Source of the DNA: Chloroflexota bacterium
Lineage (GTDB): Bacteria > Chloroflexota > Limnocylindria > Limnocylindrales > CSP1-4
Direction of reading: 5' to 3'
Assembly (NCBI GenBank): GCA_021785115.1
Contig: JAJYGO010000251.1
Coordinates: 1-7,311 of the forward strand
DNA: 7,311 bases
Made by a program: the position numbers and the translations under genes. The notes under the pieces were generated by a model. That model ran no database searches. It was not told the DNA's origin and worked only from the letters and a program-made list of their open reading frames with translations. Positions within the stretch are counted from its first letter, which is position 1; each line of letters begins with the position of its first letter. Below are positions 1 to 5,830 of the stretch, piece after piece.

Positions 1-527
1 AGGGATTCATTGCGCGCGGCTTGCGCGACGCGGAAATGGAACGCGACATCGGCCGCCACGAACGCGTCAGGGTCGGCTGCCGCCGAGCGCATCTCATCTA
101 GATGCTTCCGCAGATCCGCTAGGTCCTCGTCATCTCGTCGGACTGCGGCCAGCTCGGCGATTGTGACCTCCAGGTACTGACGTGCCTCGATGAGATCGCG
201 AATCCTCTTCTGCCCGAGAAGGAGGCCCCACTCGATTGACTGCGGCAGCAGGCTCGACTGGGTGCTCCTGAGATAGGTGCCGTCGCCCTGTCGCACCTCG
301 ATGATCCCGAGGAGCGTCAGCGACTTCAGCGCCTCGCGAACGATCGACCGACCGACCCCCAGGTCGTCGGCCAGCTTCCGTTCGGACGGAATCTTGTCCC
401 CAGGCTTGACGTTTCCAGCCAGCAGAAACTCGAGGAGACGGCGTGTGATCTCGGTCGCGACCGTCTCGCGGTGGACCAGATCGACGGGCTCGAGGGTCCA
501 TTCACCCTGGGCCTGTCGCATCGTCAT
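1..527 (-). CDS. FadR-type GntR-family transcriptional regulator (5' part; 3' end beyond the left edge)
   Basis: Reading the minus strand from 527 gives 175 residues with no stop before the window edge. Residues about 20-87 form a GntR winged helix: 'KPGDKIPSERKLADDLGVGR' (41-60) is the family signature around the recognition helix, and 'GIIEVRQGDGTYL' (74-86) is the wing. From about 105 the all-helical FCD domain starts. 'DVAFHFRVAQAARNES' (160-175) matches its D-x3-H metal/ligand motif, with D160 and H164. FCD regulators are usually repressors released by organic acids or sugar acids. The ATG at 527 is chosen because AAGGAG lies 8 bases upstream; a second in-frame ATG at 521 is less well placed. 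The C-terminal third, with the other FCD histidines, is outside the window. It probably represses both its own promoter and the operon at 2117, since the two promoters share an operator-like sequence. Family is certain; the effector is unknown. Confidence 0.93.
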   Translation of the reverse strand, partial: MTMRQAQGEWTLEPVDLVHRETVATEITRRLLEFLLAGNVKPGDKIPSERKLADDLGVGRSIVREALKSLTLLGIIEVRQGDGTYLRSTQSSLLPQSIEWGLLLGQKRIRDLIEARQYLEVTIAELAAVRRDDEDLADLRKHLDEMRSAAADPDAFVAADVAFHFRVAQAARNES

Positions 528-615
528 GCCTTGTGCTCCTTCCCTCACCCCATCGTACGGGCAAGCCGTCGCTGGCGGAAGGCCGCGAACGCGCGGGGGC
601 TTGCGCGAATGGCGT

Positions 616-629
616 ACCGGTCGACCACG
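616..629. promoter_or_regulatory. candidate operator in the regulator promoter
   Basis: The sequence ACCGGTCGACC (616-626) is identical over 11 bases to the left part of the perfect palindrome at 2080-2093 in front of the catabolic operon. The central palindrome GGTCGACC is intact; the last three bases of the second half differ (acg instead of ggt). It abuts the predicted -10 box of the minus-strand promoter, a position where a bound GntR protein would block transcription. GntR-family operators have GT and AC half-sites, as here (GT-CG-AC), but the two-base spacing is shorter than the classic FadR site. Autoregulation is an inference. Confidence 0.6.
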
Positions 630-656
630 CTACCGGAATACCGCCTCGGCTGTCAA
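627..656 (-). promoter_or_regulatory. sigma70-type promoter of the regulator gene
   Basis: On the minus strand a perfect TTGACA (656-651) is followed after 18 bases by TAGCGT (632-627), a weak -10. The same arrangement, TTGACA-N18-TAGnGT with the operator directly downstream, is found in front of the plus-strand operon. This parallel supports the call despite the poor -10. The predicted leader to the ATG at 527 is roughly 95 bases, GC-rich, with no obvious riboswitch. Confidence 0.5.
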
Positions 657-673
657 TCGAGGCCGACAGGAGG

Positions 674-680
674 GTAAGCA
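674..680 (+). repeat. candidate left terminal inverted repeat
   Basis: GTAAGCA here pairs exactly with TGCTTAC at 2032-2038 at the other side of the transposase remnant; the inward continuation is imperfect (roughly 14 of 19 positions with gaps). A 7-bp exact match alone could be chance, so this rests mainly on its placement. Confidence 0.35.
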
Positions 681-784
681 TGCCAGCGCCCGTTGCGGCC
701 CCTGCGTGACGTGAGTCCCATCCGGCACGCTGATGGTGTTGCTGAAACGTCAGCAGCCGGAGGGGATCGACGATTGAGTGCACG

Positions 785-1944
785 GTGCCAGTGGAGGTGG
801 GCCTCGCGAGCGAGCACGCGGACGTGGGATCACTCGAGCGCCTCGAAGCGGCCCTCCGGGCCCCCGGTCGCCTGCCCGAGCTGCGGCGGCCCGCCTGGTC
901 GCAAACGGCCCGGGCGCCCCGTCGACTTGTGACGATCACCGGGGAGGTCGATCTCAGGCGCCTCCGGTATCGCTGCCTCGGCTGCAGCACGGAGGTGATC
1001 CCCCTCGACGCCGCCCTGGGTCTCGAACCGCGGGGCCAGCACACCCTCGAAGTCCGCGAGCGCGCTCTCTGGCTGATCACCGAGATGAGCTACCAGAAGG
1101 CGGTGGAGGTGGCGGCCGAGCTGCGCCGCTGGCCCATCGGACGAACGGCACCGCTGGGTGGCCCACGAAGACGCCCAGCTCGAGGCCGCGCGCGTCACCG
1201 AGGCGGGGGCCCCTGGGTGCCCACCCCGAGCGGCGCGCGCGAGAGCGGCGTGGCGGCACGGTATGGGTGAGCGCCGACGGCACGATGGTCCACGACCGCG
1301 CTGCGGGCACCGAGCCCGACGTGATGATCGGGCTCGTCTTCGACGGCACCCGCCGCATTGGGCGGACCCATCGGGCACTGACCAGGCGCACCTTCGACGC
1401 GGCCGCCGTGGGCTGGACGTCCGTTGCCGAGCGGTTCACCGCGCTGTGCCCCAGGCTCGACGTCAATGAGGCCGAGCGGATCCTGTTCGTCTCCGACGGG
1501 GCGGCCAGCCTCCGCTGGATCAGGGAGCGCAGCTTCCCCGACGCGATCGAGGTCCTCGGCTGGTATCACCTCGTCGAAGCGCTCCGGCGAGGGATCGGCC
1601 AGGAGCGACCCGACCGGCTCGAGACGGCCCCCACGGCCGCCAAGCCCGGCGACGCTGAGCGACTCCTGGGACTGCTCGCCGGCTGGGCTGCCGAGGATGC
1701 CCGGGTCGACCTCCCACGGTCGGACAAGCTGGCCGCGGTGTGGGGCTACGTGGCAGCCAACCGGCACGTGATCGGGGACTACCGGATCGTGCCGCTCGCC
1801 TCGTCGGGCCCCACGGAGATGGCGGTCGATATTGTGGTGGCCCGCCGCTTCAAGGCACGCGGCATGAGCTGGTTCCGGCGTGGGGTCTCGGCGCTCGTCC
1901 GTCTCCGCCCGCTGCGCCTCAACGGGACGTGGACCCACTACTGA
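785..1944 (+). pseudogene. ISKra4-like transposase, frameshifted
   Basis: Transposase homology is spread over three frames. A zinc-ribbon half CPSCGG (873-890) is in one frame. The second half, RYRCLGC with cysteine codons at 974 and 983, is in another, followed by 'GEVDLRRLRYRCLGC' and 'ERALWLITEMSYQKAVEVAA'. 'SDERHRWVAHEDAQLEAA' (from 1137) returns to the first frame. From 1261 a third frame is open to the stop at 1942-1944. It carries the RNase H-like core: 'VSADGTMV' (Asp codon 1276), 'VSDGAASLRWIRE' (Asp codon 1495), 'GWYHLVEALRRG', and the C-terminal 'RGMSWFRRGVSALVRL' with 'LNGTW'. ISKra4-type transposases usually read DxYHxxE where this one has GWYHLVE. At least three frame changes are needed (between 890 and 974, near 1125-1137, and between 1205 and 1261), so it cannot make a normal protein. 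The start is uncertain: a GTG at 785 is only the best fit for the N-terminus. Total span, about 386 codons, suggests a nearly full-length relic. Confidence 0.78.
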
Positions 1945-1956
1945 TCCCAGCGTTTC

Positions 1957-1978
1957 GCCGCGGTGCTTCGCCCGCGGC
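1957..1978. other. GC-rich stem-loop behind the transposase remnant
   Basis: GCCGCGG (1957-1963) and CCGCGGC (1972-1978) can pair as a 7-bp stem around an 8-base loop, 12 bases after the transposase stop. There is no T-run, so it is not a classical rho-independent terminator. It may be part of the element's right end or may reduce read-through into the operon promoter. Apart from this hairpin and the candidate end repeat, I see nothing in 1945-2046. Confidence 0.35.
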
Positions 1979-2031
1979 CGGCCCCAGGCTGAGCCGGCAT
2001 AGAGAATGGGATGCTTCCGGCGGGAGGCCAG

Positions 2032-2038
2032 TGCTTAC
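2032..2038 (-). repeat. candidate right terminal inverted repeat
   Basis: TGCTTAC is the exact reverse complement of GTAAGCA at 674-680. It ends 8 bases before the operon's -35 box, so the element stops just short of the promoter. Confidence 0.35.
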
Positions 2039-2046
2039 AGACGCTG

Positions 2047-2076
2047 TTGACAGTCCGAATGGCAGGTGCGTAGAGT
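2047..2076 (+). promoter_or_regulatory. sigma70-type promoter of the catabolic operon
   Basis: TTGACA (2047-2052) matches the -35 consensus exactly. After 18 bases, TAGAGT (2071-2076) matches the -10 consensus at four of six positions. Transcription would start near 2083, inside the palindrome at 2080-2093, leaving a leader of about 34 bases before the ATG at 2117. No other good promoter is seen before any of the downstream genes, consistent with one operon. Confidence 0.7.
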
Positions 2077-2079
2077 ACG

Positions 2080-2093
2080 ACCGGTCGACCGGT
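2080..2093. promoter_or_regulatory. operator: perfect 14-bp palindrome ACCGGTCGACCGGT
   Basis: The sequence equals its own reverse complement over all 14 bases. It lies 4 bases after the -10 box, on the expected transcription start, the usual place for a repressor site. The core GGTCGACC and the left arm recur at 616-626 in the promoter of the GntR-family gene. Binding by that regulator is inferred from family behaviour, position and the shared sequence. Confidence 0.7.
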
Positions 2094-2116
2094 AACCCAC
2101 AGGGGTGGCACGCGGC

Positions 2117-3169
2117 ATGAGCGACTCGTACTTCGCACTCGTGCGAGCGAGGGCAAATGGCAGCTTCTGGGTCAACAACCCGACCGTGGACGAGCTCGAT
2201 CGTGCTCTGGCGGCTGGTGCGGTCGGCTGTACGACGAATCCAGGGTACGGAGCCAGTCTCGCCAAGCGCTCGCCGGACGAGATCCACCCGATCATCGCCG
2301 AGATTGTGTCGGGCGAGAATGACGACGCCCGGGCAGCCGAGCTGATCCAGCAGCGCCTCGTCGCGCGGATCGCCGAGCGGTTGATGCCGCTCTTCGAGTC
2401 ATCGCTCGGACGTGATGGGTTCGTGTCCCTCCAGGGATCTCCCGAGACTGACTGCGACGAGGCGGAGATCCTGCGTGAGGCCCGGCAGGCGCGCACCATC
2501 GCACCGAACGTTGCCCCCAAGATCCCGGCTACGAAGCCTGGGCTAGAGGCTCTGGAGAGCCTGGTATCGGACAACCAGCCCGTGATCGTGACAGAGGTCT
2601 TCAGCCTCGCGCAACTCGTCGAGACCGTGGAGCGCTGGCGGGCGGCCGCAGGTCGCGGCAGTGTCCACCCGCCGTTCTTCATCAGTCCCATCACTGGGAT
2701 CTTCGGTGATTACCTGAAGAAGGTCGCCGCACGTGACCGTCTCGACGTGCCGGACGGGGAGATAGAGTTGGCCGGCATCATCTTGGCCCGTCGCTGCTTC
2801 GAGCTCGTCCGCGACCGGGGCTACCCCCCAACACTCCTCTACGGGGGGGCGCGTACGCAACTCGACTTTACCGGACTCGTGGGCGGCGGGATGGGGGCTA
2901 CGATCAACTGGACCACGGCTGCCGAGCTGATTGAGGCCGCGCCGGAGGTCCGCGAGACGATTACCGACCCTGGCATCCCCGCTGTCGAGCGGCGTCTCAC
3001 CGACGCGTTCCCTGACGTGGGCCGGGCGCTCCGCGAGGACGCATTGGACCTCGCCGAGTTCGAATCCTTTGGGCCAGTCCAGCACTTCCGCGACAGCTTT
3101 GTCGCAGGCTGGCAGACCGTTCGGTCGCTCGTCGCCGAGACGAGGACCGGGGCGAGGCCCGTGGTCTGA
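2117..3169 (+). CDS. transaldolase-family protein (probable aldolase), altered active site
   Basis: This 350-residue protein follows the transaldolase TIM-barrel pattern: 'GCTTNPGYG' (37-45, TTNP motif), 'NVAPKIPATKPGLEAL' (131-146) with Schiff-base lysine K135, 'VTEVFSLAQ' (158-166), and 'FFISPITGIFGDYL' (187-200). The K135-T159 spacing of 24 equals K132-T156 in E. coli TalB. Transaldolases form a lysine Schiff base with a ketose and cleave or transfer a three-carbon unit. Two departures stand out. Where the family has catalytic Asp (D17 in TalB) this protein reads 'FWVNNPT' (N20/N21). The phosphate-contacting Arg after ISPFVG is replaced by Ile195. Q106 sits where fructose-6-phosphate aldolases carry Gln. 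The substrate may therefore be unphosphorylated and the reaction different from classical transaldolase. The ATG at 2117 is preferred over GTG 2105 because AGGGGTGG lies 8 bases upstream. First gene of the operon; its TGA (3167-3169) precedes the SDR gene closely. Confidence 0.85.
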   Translation: MSDSYFALVRARANGSFWVNNPTVDELDRALAAGAVGCTTNPGYGASLAKRSPDEIHPIIAEIVSGENDDARAAELIQQRLVARIAERLMPLFESSLGRDGFVSLQGSPETDCDEAEILREARQARTIAPNVAPKIPATKPGLEALESLVSDNQPVIVTEVFSLAQLVETVERWRAAAGRGSVHPPFFISPITGIFGDYLKKVAARDRLDVPDGEIELAGIILARRCFELVRDRGYPPTLLYGGARTQLDFTGLVGGGMGATINWTTAAELIEAAPEVRETITDPGIPAVERRLTDAFPDVGRALREDALDLAEFESFGPVQHFRDSFVAGWQTVRSLVAETRTGARPVV

Positions 3170-3185
3170 TGGAGGGGACAGGATC

Positions 3186-3190
3186 GGAGG
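3186..3190 (+). promoter_or_regulatory. ribosome binding site that decides the SDR start
   Basis: GGAGG lies 5 bases before GTG 3196. The alternative ATG at 3169 overlaps the preceding stop but has only a weak GAGG upstream. Starting there would translate this very Shine-Dalgarno region into a Gly/Glu-rich tail not typical of the family. Confidence 0.6.
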
Positions 3191-3195
3191 GGCAC

Positions 3196-3972
3196 GTGGC
3201 AACAGGACGCCTCGCCGGGAAGCGCGCCCTGGTGACCGGCGCGGGTACCGGCATCGGCCGCGCCGTGGCGATCGCGTTCGCGCGAGAGGGTGCGTCCGTC
3301 GCACTGGTGGGCCGACGCGTGGAGAAGCTCGAGGGTACCGCGCGTGCGGCTGGCGGCACCGGCGGAACCGCACTTGTCGTGCCCGCTGATGTCTCCAGAG
3401 AGGATCAGTTGGAGGCCGCAGTCGCGCGTGCTGAGCAGGCATTCGGCGGGCTTGACACCGTCGTCGGTGTCGCGGGCATCGAACTCTTCCGTCATGGCGA
3501 CGACCGGGTCGACCGCCTTTCCCTCGATGCGTGGAATCAGGTCATCACTGCGAACCTCACCGGGATGTTCCTGACGATGAAGCACGGCACGCGCGCACTG
3601 ATCCGGAACGGCGGTGGGTCCGCGATCATCACGGGCTCACCCACCGCGATCCGCGGGCATGCCTTGGGGGAGTTCGCGTACTCGGCGAGCAAGGGCGGGA
3701 CGCACGGCATGGTGAGGCAAATGGCGACCGACCTCGCTCCTGAACGGGTCCGCGTCAACTGCGTCATACCGGGGTTCATTGACACGCCGATCAATGCGGT
3801 CGTCTTCGAGAGCCCCGAGGATCTCGCCGGGGCGACCGAAGGGATCCCGATGAAGCGGGCGGGTCAGCCGCAGGAGGTCGCCCCCATCTACGTCTGGCTC
3901 GCGTCCGATGAGGCTTCCTACACCACCGGGTCCTTCTTCGTGGTCGACGGAGGCCAGATCTCGCATTGCTGA
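3196..3972 (+). CDS. short-chain dehydrogenase/reductase (SDR), probably NADP(H)-dependent
   Basis: A classical SDR of 258 residues, the normal length. The Rossmann motif TGAGTGIG is at 14-21. The catalytic tetrad is complete: N120 in 'ITANLTG', S148 in 'IITGSPT', and Y162/K166 in 'YSASK'. 'IPGFIDTP' (191-198) is the usual post-catalytic loop and 'SFFVVDGGQ' (246-254) the C-terminal signature. R40-R41 after the second strand replace the acidic residue of NAD enzymes, which points to NADP(H). The usual NNAG stretch reads VGVAG (90-94), an uncommon change. Such enzymes interconvert alcohols and ketones. In sugar-acid pathways they oxidise aldoses or 2-keto-3-deoxy acids, and a step of that kind is likely here. 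The start could instead be ATG 3169, overlapping the previous stop and adding nine residues; the GGAGG before GTG 3196 favours the shorter form. Substrate unknown. Confidence 0.92.
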   Translation: MATGRLAGKRALVTGAGTGIGRAVAIAFAREGASVALVGRRVEKLEGTARAAGGTGGTALVVPADVSREDQLEAAVARAEQAFGGLDTVVGVAGIELFRHGDDRVDRLSLDAWNQVITANLTGMFLTMKHGTRALIRNGGGSAIITGSPTAIRGHALGEFAYSASKGGTHGMVRQMATDLAPERVRVNCVIPGFIDTPINAVVFESPEDLAGATEGIPMKRAGQPQEVAPIYVWLASDEASYTTGSFFVVDGGQISHC

Positions 3973-4030
3973 AGGCTCGCGGAGCTTGCGCCCCGCGCGG
4001 CGGGACCGAAAGAGAGGACGGCATGTCGGC

Positions 4031-4969
4031 ATGAAGGTCACGGTCGTTGGCGCCGGGCAGATGGGGAGCATCTACGCCGCCGCCGCCGCCGAGAATGGCA
4101 ACGAGGTCTGGCTCGTCGACGCGAATCAGGCGGTCGTCGACGCGATCAGCGAGCGCGGGCTCCTGATCGACCGGCGGGACGGCAACACTGACACGTACCG
4201 GTTGCCGGCGACGTCCGACCCCACGTCCATCGGCCAGACGATGGATCTCGTCCTGTTTCAGACCAAAGGCTGGGCGACGTCGGCGGCTGCGGAGAGCGTT
4301 CGCCCGATCGTGGACGGCAGGTCGGTCCTCCTGACCCTTCAGAACGGGCTCGGGAACGAGGAGGCCATCCGCATCGTATTCCCCGACAACGAACTCCTGA
4401 TCGGGGTGTCCGTCCACACCGTGGTCACCGTTGATGTCGCCCACTACGGGCACACCGGTGTGCGCAACACGGTGTTCGGACCCTCGCGCGGCGACGACCT
4501 CGGTCCGGCCCGTCGCGCTGCCTCCGCATTCGAGGCGCCTGGCTTCCCTGTCGAGGTGTACCCCGAGGACGACATCCGGCGCGAGCAATGGTCGAAGTTC
4601 GTGCTGAACTGCGGGTCGCTCCCCACGGCCGCCCTGACTCGACTGCGGACCGATGTGCTGAAGGATCAGCCGGTCGTGTTCGAGCACATGGACAACCTGA
4701 CACGGGAGACGTGCGCGATCGCCGCGGCGGCAGGGATCGCGCTCGACCCGGAAGAGAGGGTTGGTTTCCAGCACGAGCTCTTCAGGACGGCGGGCGGGCG
4801 CGCGTCGATGCTCGGTGATGTCGTCGCGAGACGGCGGACGGAGATCGACACGATCAACGGGGCGGCGGTGATGTACGCCGAGCGATACGGCGTTCCGGCT
4901 CCGCTCAACCGCGCGATGGTGGCCCTCGTCAAGGGACTGGAGAAGGCGATCGAGTTGGGTGAGGCATGA
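4031..4969 (+). CDS. ketopantoate reductase family (ApbA/PanE-like) dehydrogenase
   Basis: 312 residues, the usual family length. The N-terminal Rossmann motif GAGQMG (7-12) is followed by 'LQNGLGNEE' (103-111) with conserved N105. The C-terminal helical domain has 'WSKFVLNCG' (187-195) with the catalytic-type lysine K189 and N193, and 'TEIDTINGA' (270-278) with E271. Both match the K176/E256 pattern of E. coli PanE. The family reduces 2-oxo acids to 2-hydroxy acids; ketopantoate to pantoate is the textbook case. Set in a sugar-type catabolic operon without panB/panC, it more likely acts on a pathway oxo- or hydroxy-acid. D30 at the end of the second strand, where NADPH-using PanE has Arg, suggests NAD(H). 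ATG 4031 is chosen because the Rossmann strand begins immediately after it; upstream in-frame codons give no plausible extension. AGAGG lies 13 bases away, a long spacing. The stop overlaps the next start (ATGA at 4966-4969), implying translational coupling. Confidence 0.88.
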   Translation: MKVTVVGAGQMGSIYAAAAAENGNEVWLVDANQAVVDAISERGLLIDRRDGNTDTYRLPATSDPTSIGQTMDLVLFQTKGWATSAAAESVRPIVDGRSVLLTLQNGLGNEEAIRIVFPDNELLIGVSVHTVVTVDVAHYGHTGVRNTVFGPSRGDDLGPARRAASAFEAPGFPVEVYPEDDIRREQWSKFVLNCGSLPTAALTRLRTDVLKDQPVVFEHMDNLTRETCAIAAAAGIALDPEERVGFQHELFRTAGGRASMLGDVVARRRTEIDTINGAAVMYAERYGVPAPLNRAMVALVKGLEKAIELGEA

Positions 4970-5817
4970 GCACGACGCTTAAGTTCCTGGGTGCGTCCGG
5001 CTACGAGATTGTCGGGCCACGGCACCGGATCCTGCTCGAGCCGTTCCTCCGCAACAACCCAGTCGCCCCGTACTCGCCCGAGACTGTTCCGGCCCCCGAC
5101 GTCATCCTCGTGAGCCACGGCGCCTGGGATCATTTCGGGGACACCGCGGAGATCGCGAGGCGCACTGGAGCCCCGGTGGTGTGCCCCGCAGACGTGGCCG
5201 AGAAGCTGCTAGAGGAAGGGCTGAGCGTCGAGCAAGTCCGACCCGTGATCTGGGGTGTCTGCTACCTGTTTGGCGACTTCGTCGTCCGACCCGTCGAGTG
5301 TCACCACTGGTCTAGCGTCACCCTTCGCGACGGCCGCATCGTAAGCGGCGTCCCGCTCTCGTTCATTTTTGAGACCGAGCCCGGGGTACGCATCTACCAC
5401 TTCGGCGACACGACGATCTTCCCGGGCATGAAGATGATCGGTGACCTGTACGCGCCCACCGTCGGTATCCTCGGCTGCGCGCAGACGGACGGGCTGCCAG
5501 ATCCCGGTGCTGGTGCGCTCCTCACCGGGGAAATGAACCCCGACGAGGCCGCATTGGCTGCGGAGTGGCTGGGCGTCCGCCACGTCGTGGCGACCCACTA
5601 CATCAACCCCGGGCCAGAAGTCGATGAGTTGCGGCGCCGCGTCCCGGCCCGCGATTCCAGCGGCCAGCGCCAGATACATGCCCTTCGCGGCGGAGAGACC
5701 CTAGCGATCGAACCGACGGCCGCCGACCTGCCCTCGCTCGCGTGGGGGCGAGCCTCGGAGGCCTGGGATCACTCGTATCGGCCCGTTGTCGCACCGGGTC
5801 CCGTTCCGGTCGTGTGA
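4966..5817 (+). CDS. metallo-beta-lactamase-fold hydrolase, UlaG/UPF0173-like, with an altered metal motif
   Basis: 283 residues with the metal-binding landmarks of the UlaG/UPF0173 branch of the MBL fold: 'LVSHGAWDHFGD' (48-59), 'ECHHWSS' (111-117), 'YHFGDTT' (144-150, D148 the bridging Asp) and 'VVATHYINPG' (207-216, H211). The first motif should be HxHxDH. Here it reads H51-G-A53-W-D55-H56, so one ligand of the first metal site is lost while the other ligands remain. The protein may bind a single metal at the second site, or use a different ligand. UlaG opens a sugar-acid lactone (L-ascorbate 6-phosphate), so lactone or ester hydrolysis is a reasonable guess here. No signal peptide is seen; it should be cytoplasmic. 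ATG 4966 overlaps the stop of the preceding gene in an ATGA junction. The last 30 residues are rich in Pro and Val and look unstructured. Confidence 0.85.
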   Translation: MSTTLKFLGASGYEIVGPRHRILLEPFLRNNPVAPYSPETVPAPDVILVSHGAWDHFGDTAEIARRTGAPVVCPADVAEKLLEEGLSVEQVRPVIWGVCYLFGDFVVRPVECHHWSSVTLRDGRIVSGVPLSFIFETEPGVRIYHFGDTTIFPGMKMIGDLYAPTVGILGCAQTDGLPDPGAGALLTGEMNPDEAALAAEWLGVRHVVATHYINPGPEVDELRRRVPARDSSGQRQIHALRGGETLAIEPTAADLPSLAWGRASEAWDHSYRPVVAPGPVPVV

Positions 5818-5827
5818 GGAGGAGGAG
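5817..5827 (+). promoter_or_regulatory. tandem GGAGG ribosome binding site of the FAH-family gene
   Basis: AGGAGGAGGAG carries overlapping Shine-Dalgarno registers. The inner GGAGG (5821-5825) is 5 bases before ATG 5831 and fixes that start. A start at ATG 5786, within the previous gene, would read this site as Glu codons. Its first A is the last base of the previous stop. Confidence 0.8.
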
Positions 5828-5830
5828 ACC

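Larger units (their letters stand above)
674..2038 (+). mobile_element. remnant of an insertion sequence resembling the ISKra4 family
   Basis: The transposase pseudogene at about 785-1944 occupies most of this stretch. GTAAGCA at 674-680 is matched in inverted orientation by TGCTTAC at 2032-2038. Allowing one-base gaps, the match continues imperfectly for about a dozen more bases, so these may be the element's terminal inverted repeats. That would make a 1365-bp element, small but plausible for one transposase gene. I could not find a convincing target-site duplication next to either end. Two features suggest that the ends are roughly right: the flanks at 656 and 2047 each begin with a -35 box of opposite orientation, and removing the element restores a compact divergent promoter region. 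The element's presence is well supported; the exact ends are tentative. Confidence 0.5.

Noticed and set aside
130..501. Minus-strand open frame of 123 codons overlapping the regulator
   Set aside because: It is rich in Arg, Gly and Pro and has no family motif. The neighbouring minus-strand frame encodes a clear GntR/FCD protein over the same bases.
660..683. Target-site duplication flanking the insertion sequence
   Set aside because: Bases left of 674 and right of 2038 share no convincing direct repeat.
1195..1938. Minus-strand open frame of 247 codons opposite the transposase
   Set aside because: The composition is that of an antisense shadow in GC-rich DNA. The plus strand here carries recognisable transposase motifs.
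2543..3442. Minus-strand open frame of 299 codons opposite the transaldolase-like gene
   Set aside because: Shadow of the plus-strand coding sequence with Arg/Pro-rich content and no motif.
3974..4000. Possible terminator between the SDR and PanE-like genes (CGCGG ... CCGCG)
   Set aside because: The stem is only 5 bp with a 10-base loop and no T-run. The genes look co-transcribed, with no promoter seen in the gap.
3791..4774. Minus-strand open frame of 327 codons opposite the SDR and PanE-like genes
   Set aside because: It spans two well-supported plus-strand genes, changes to Arg-rich low-complexity sequence, and shows no domain or ribosome site.
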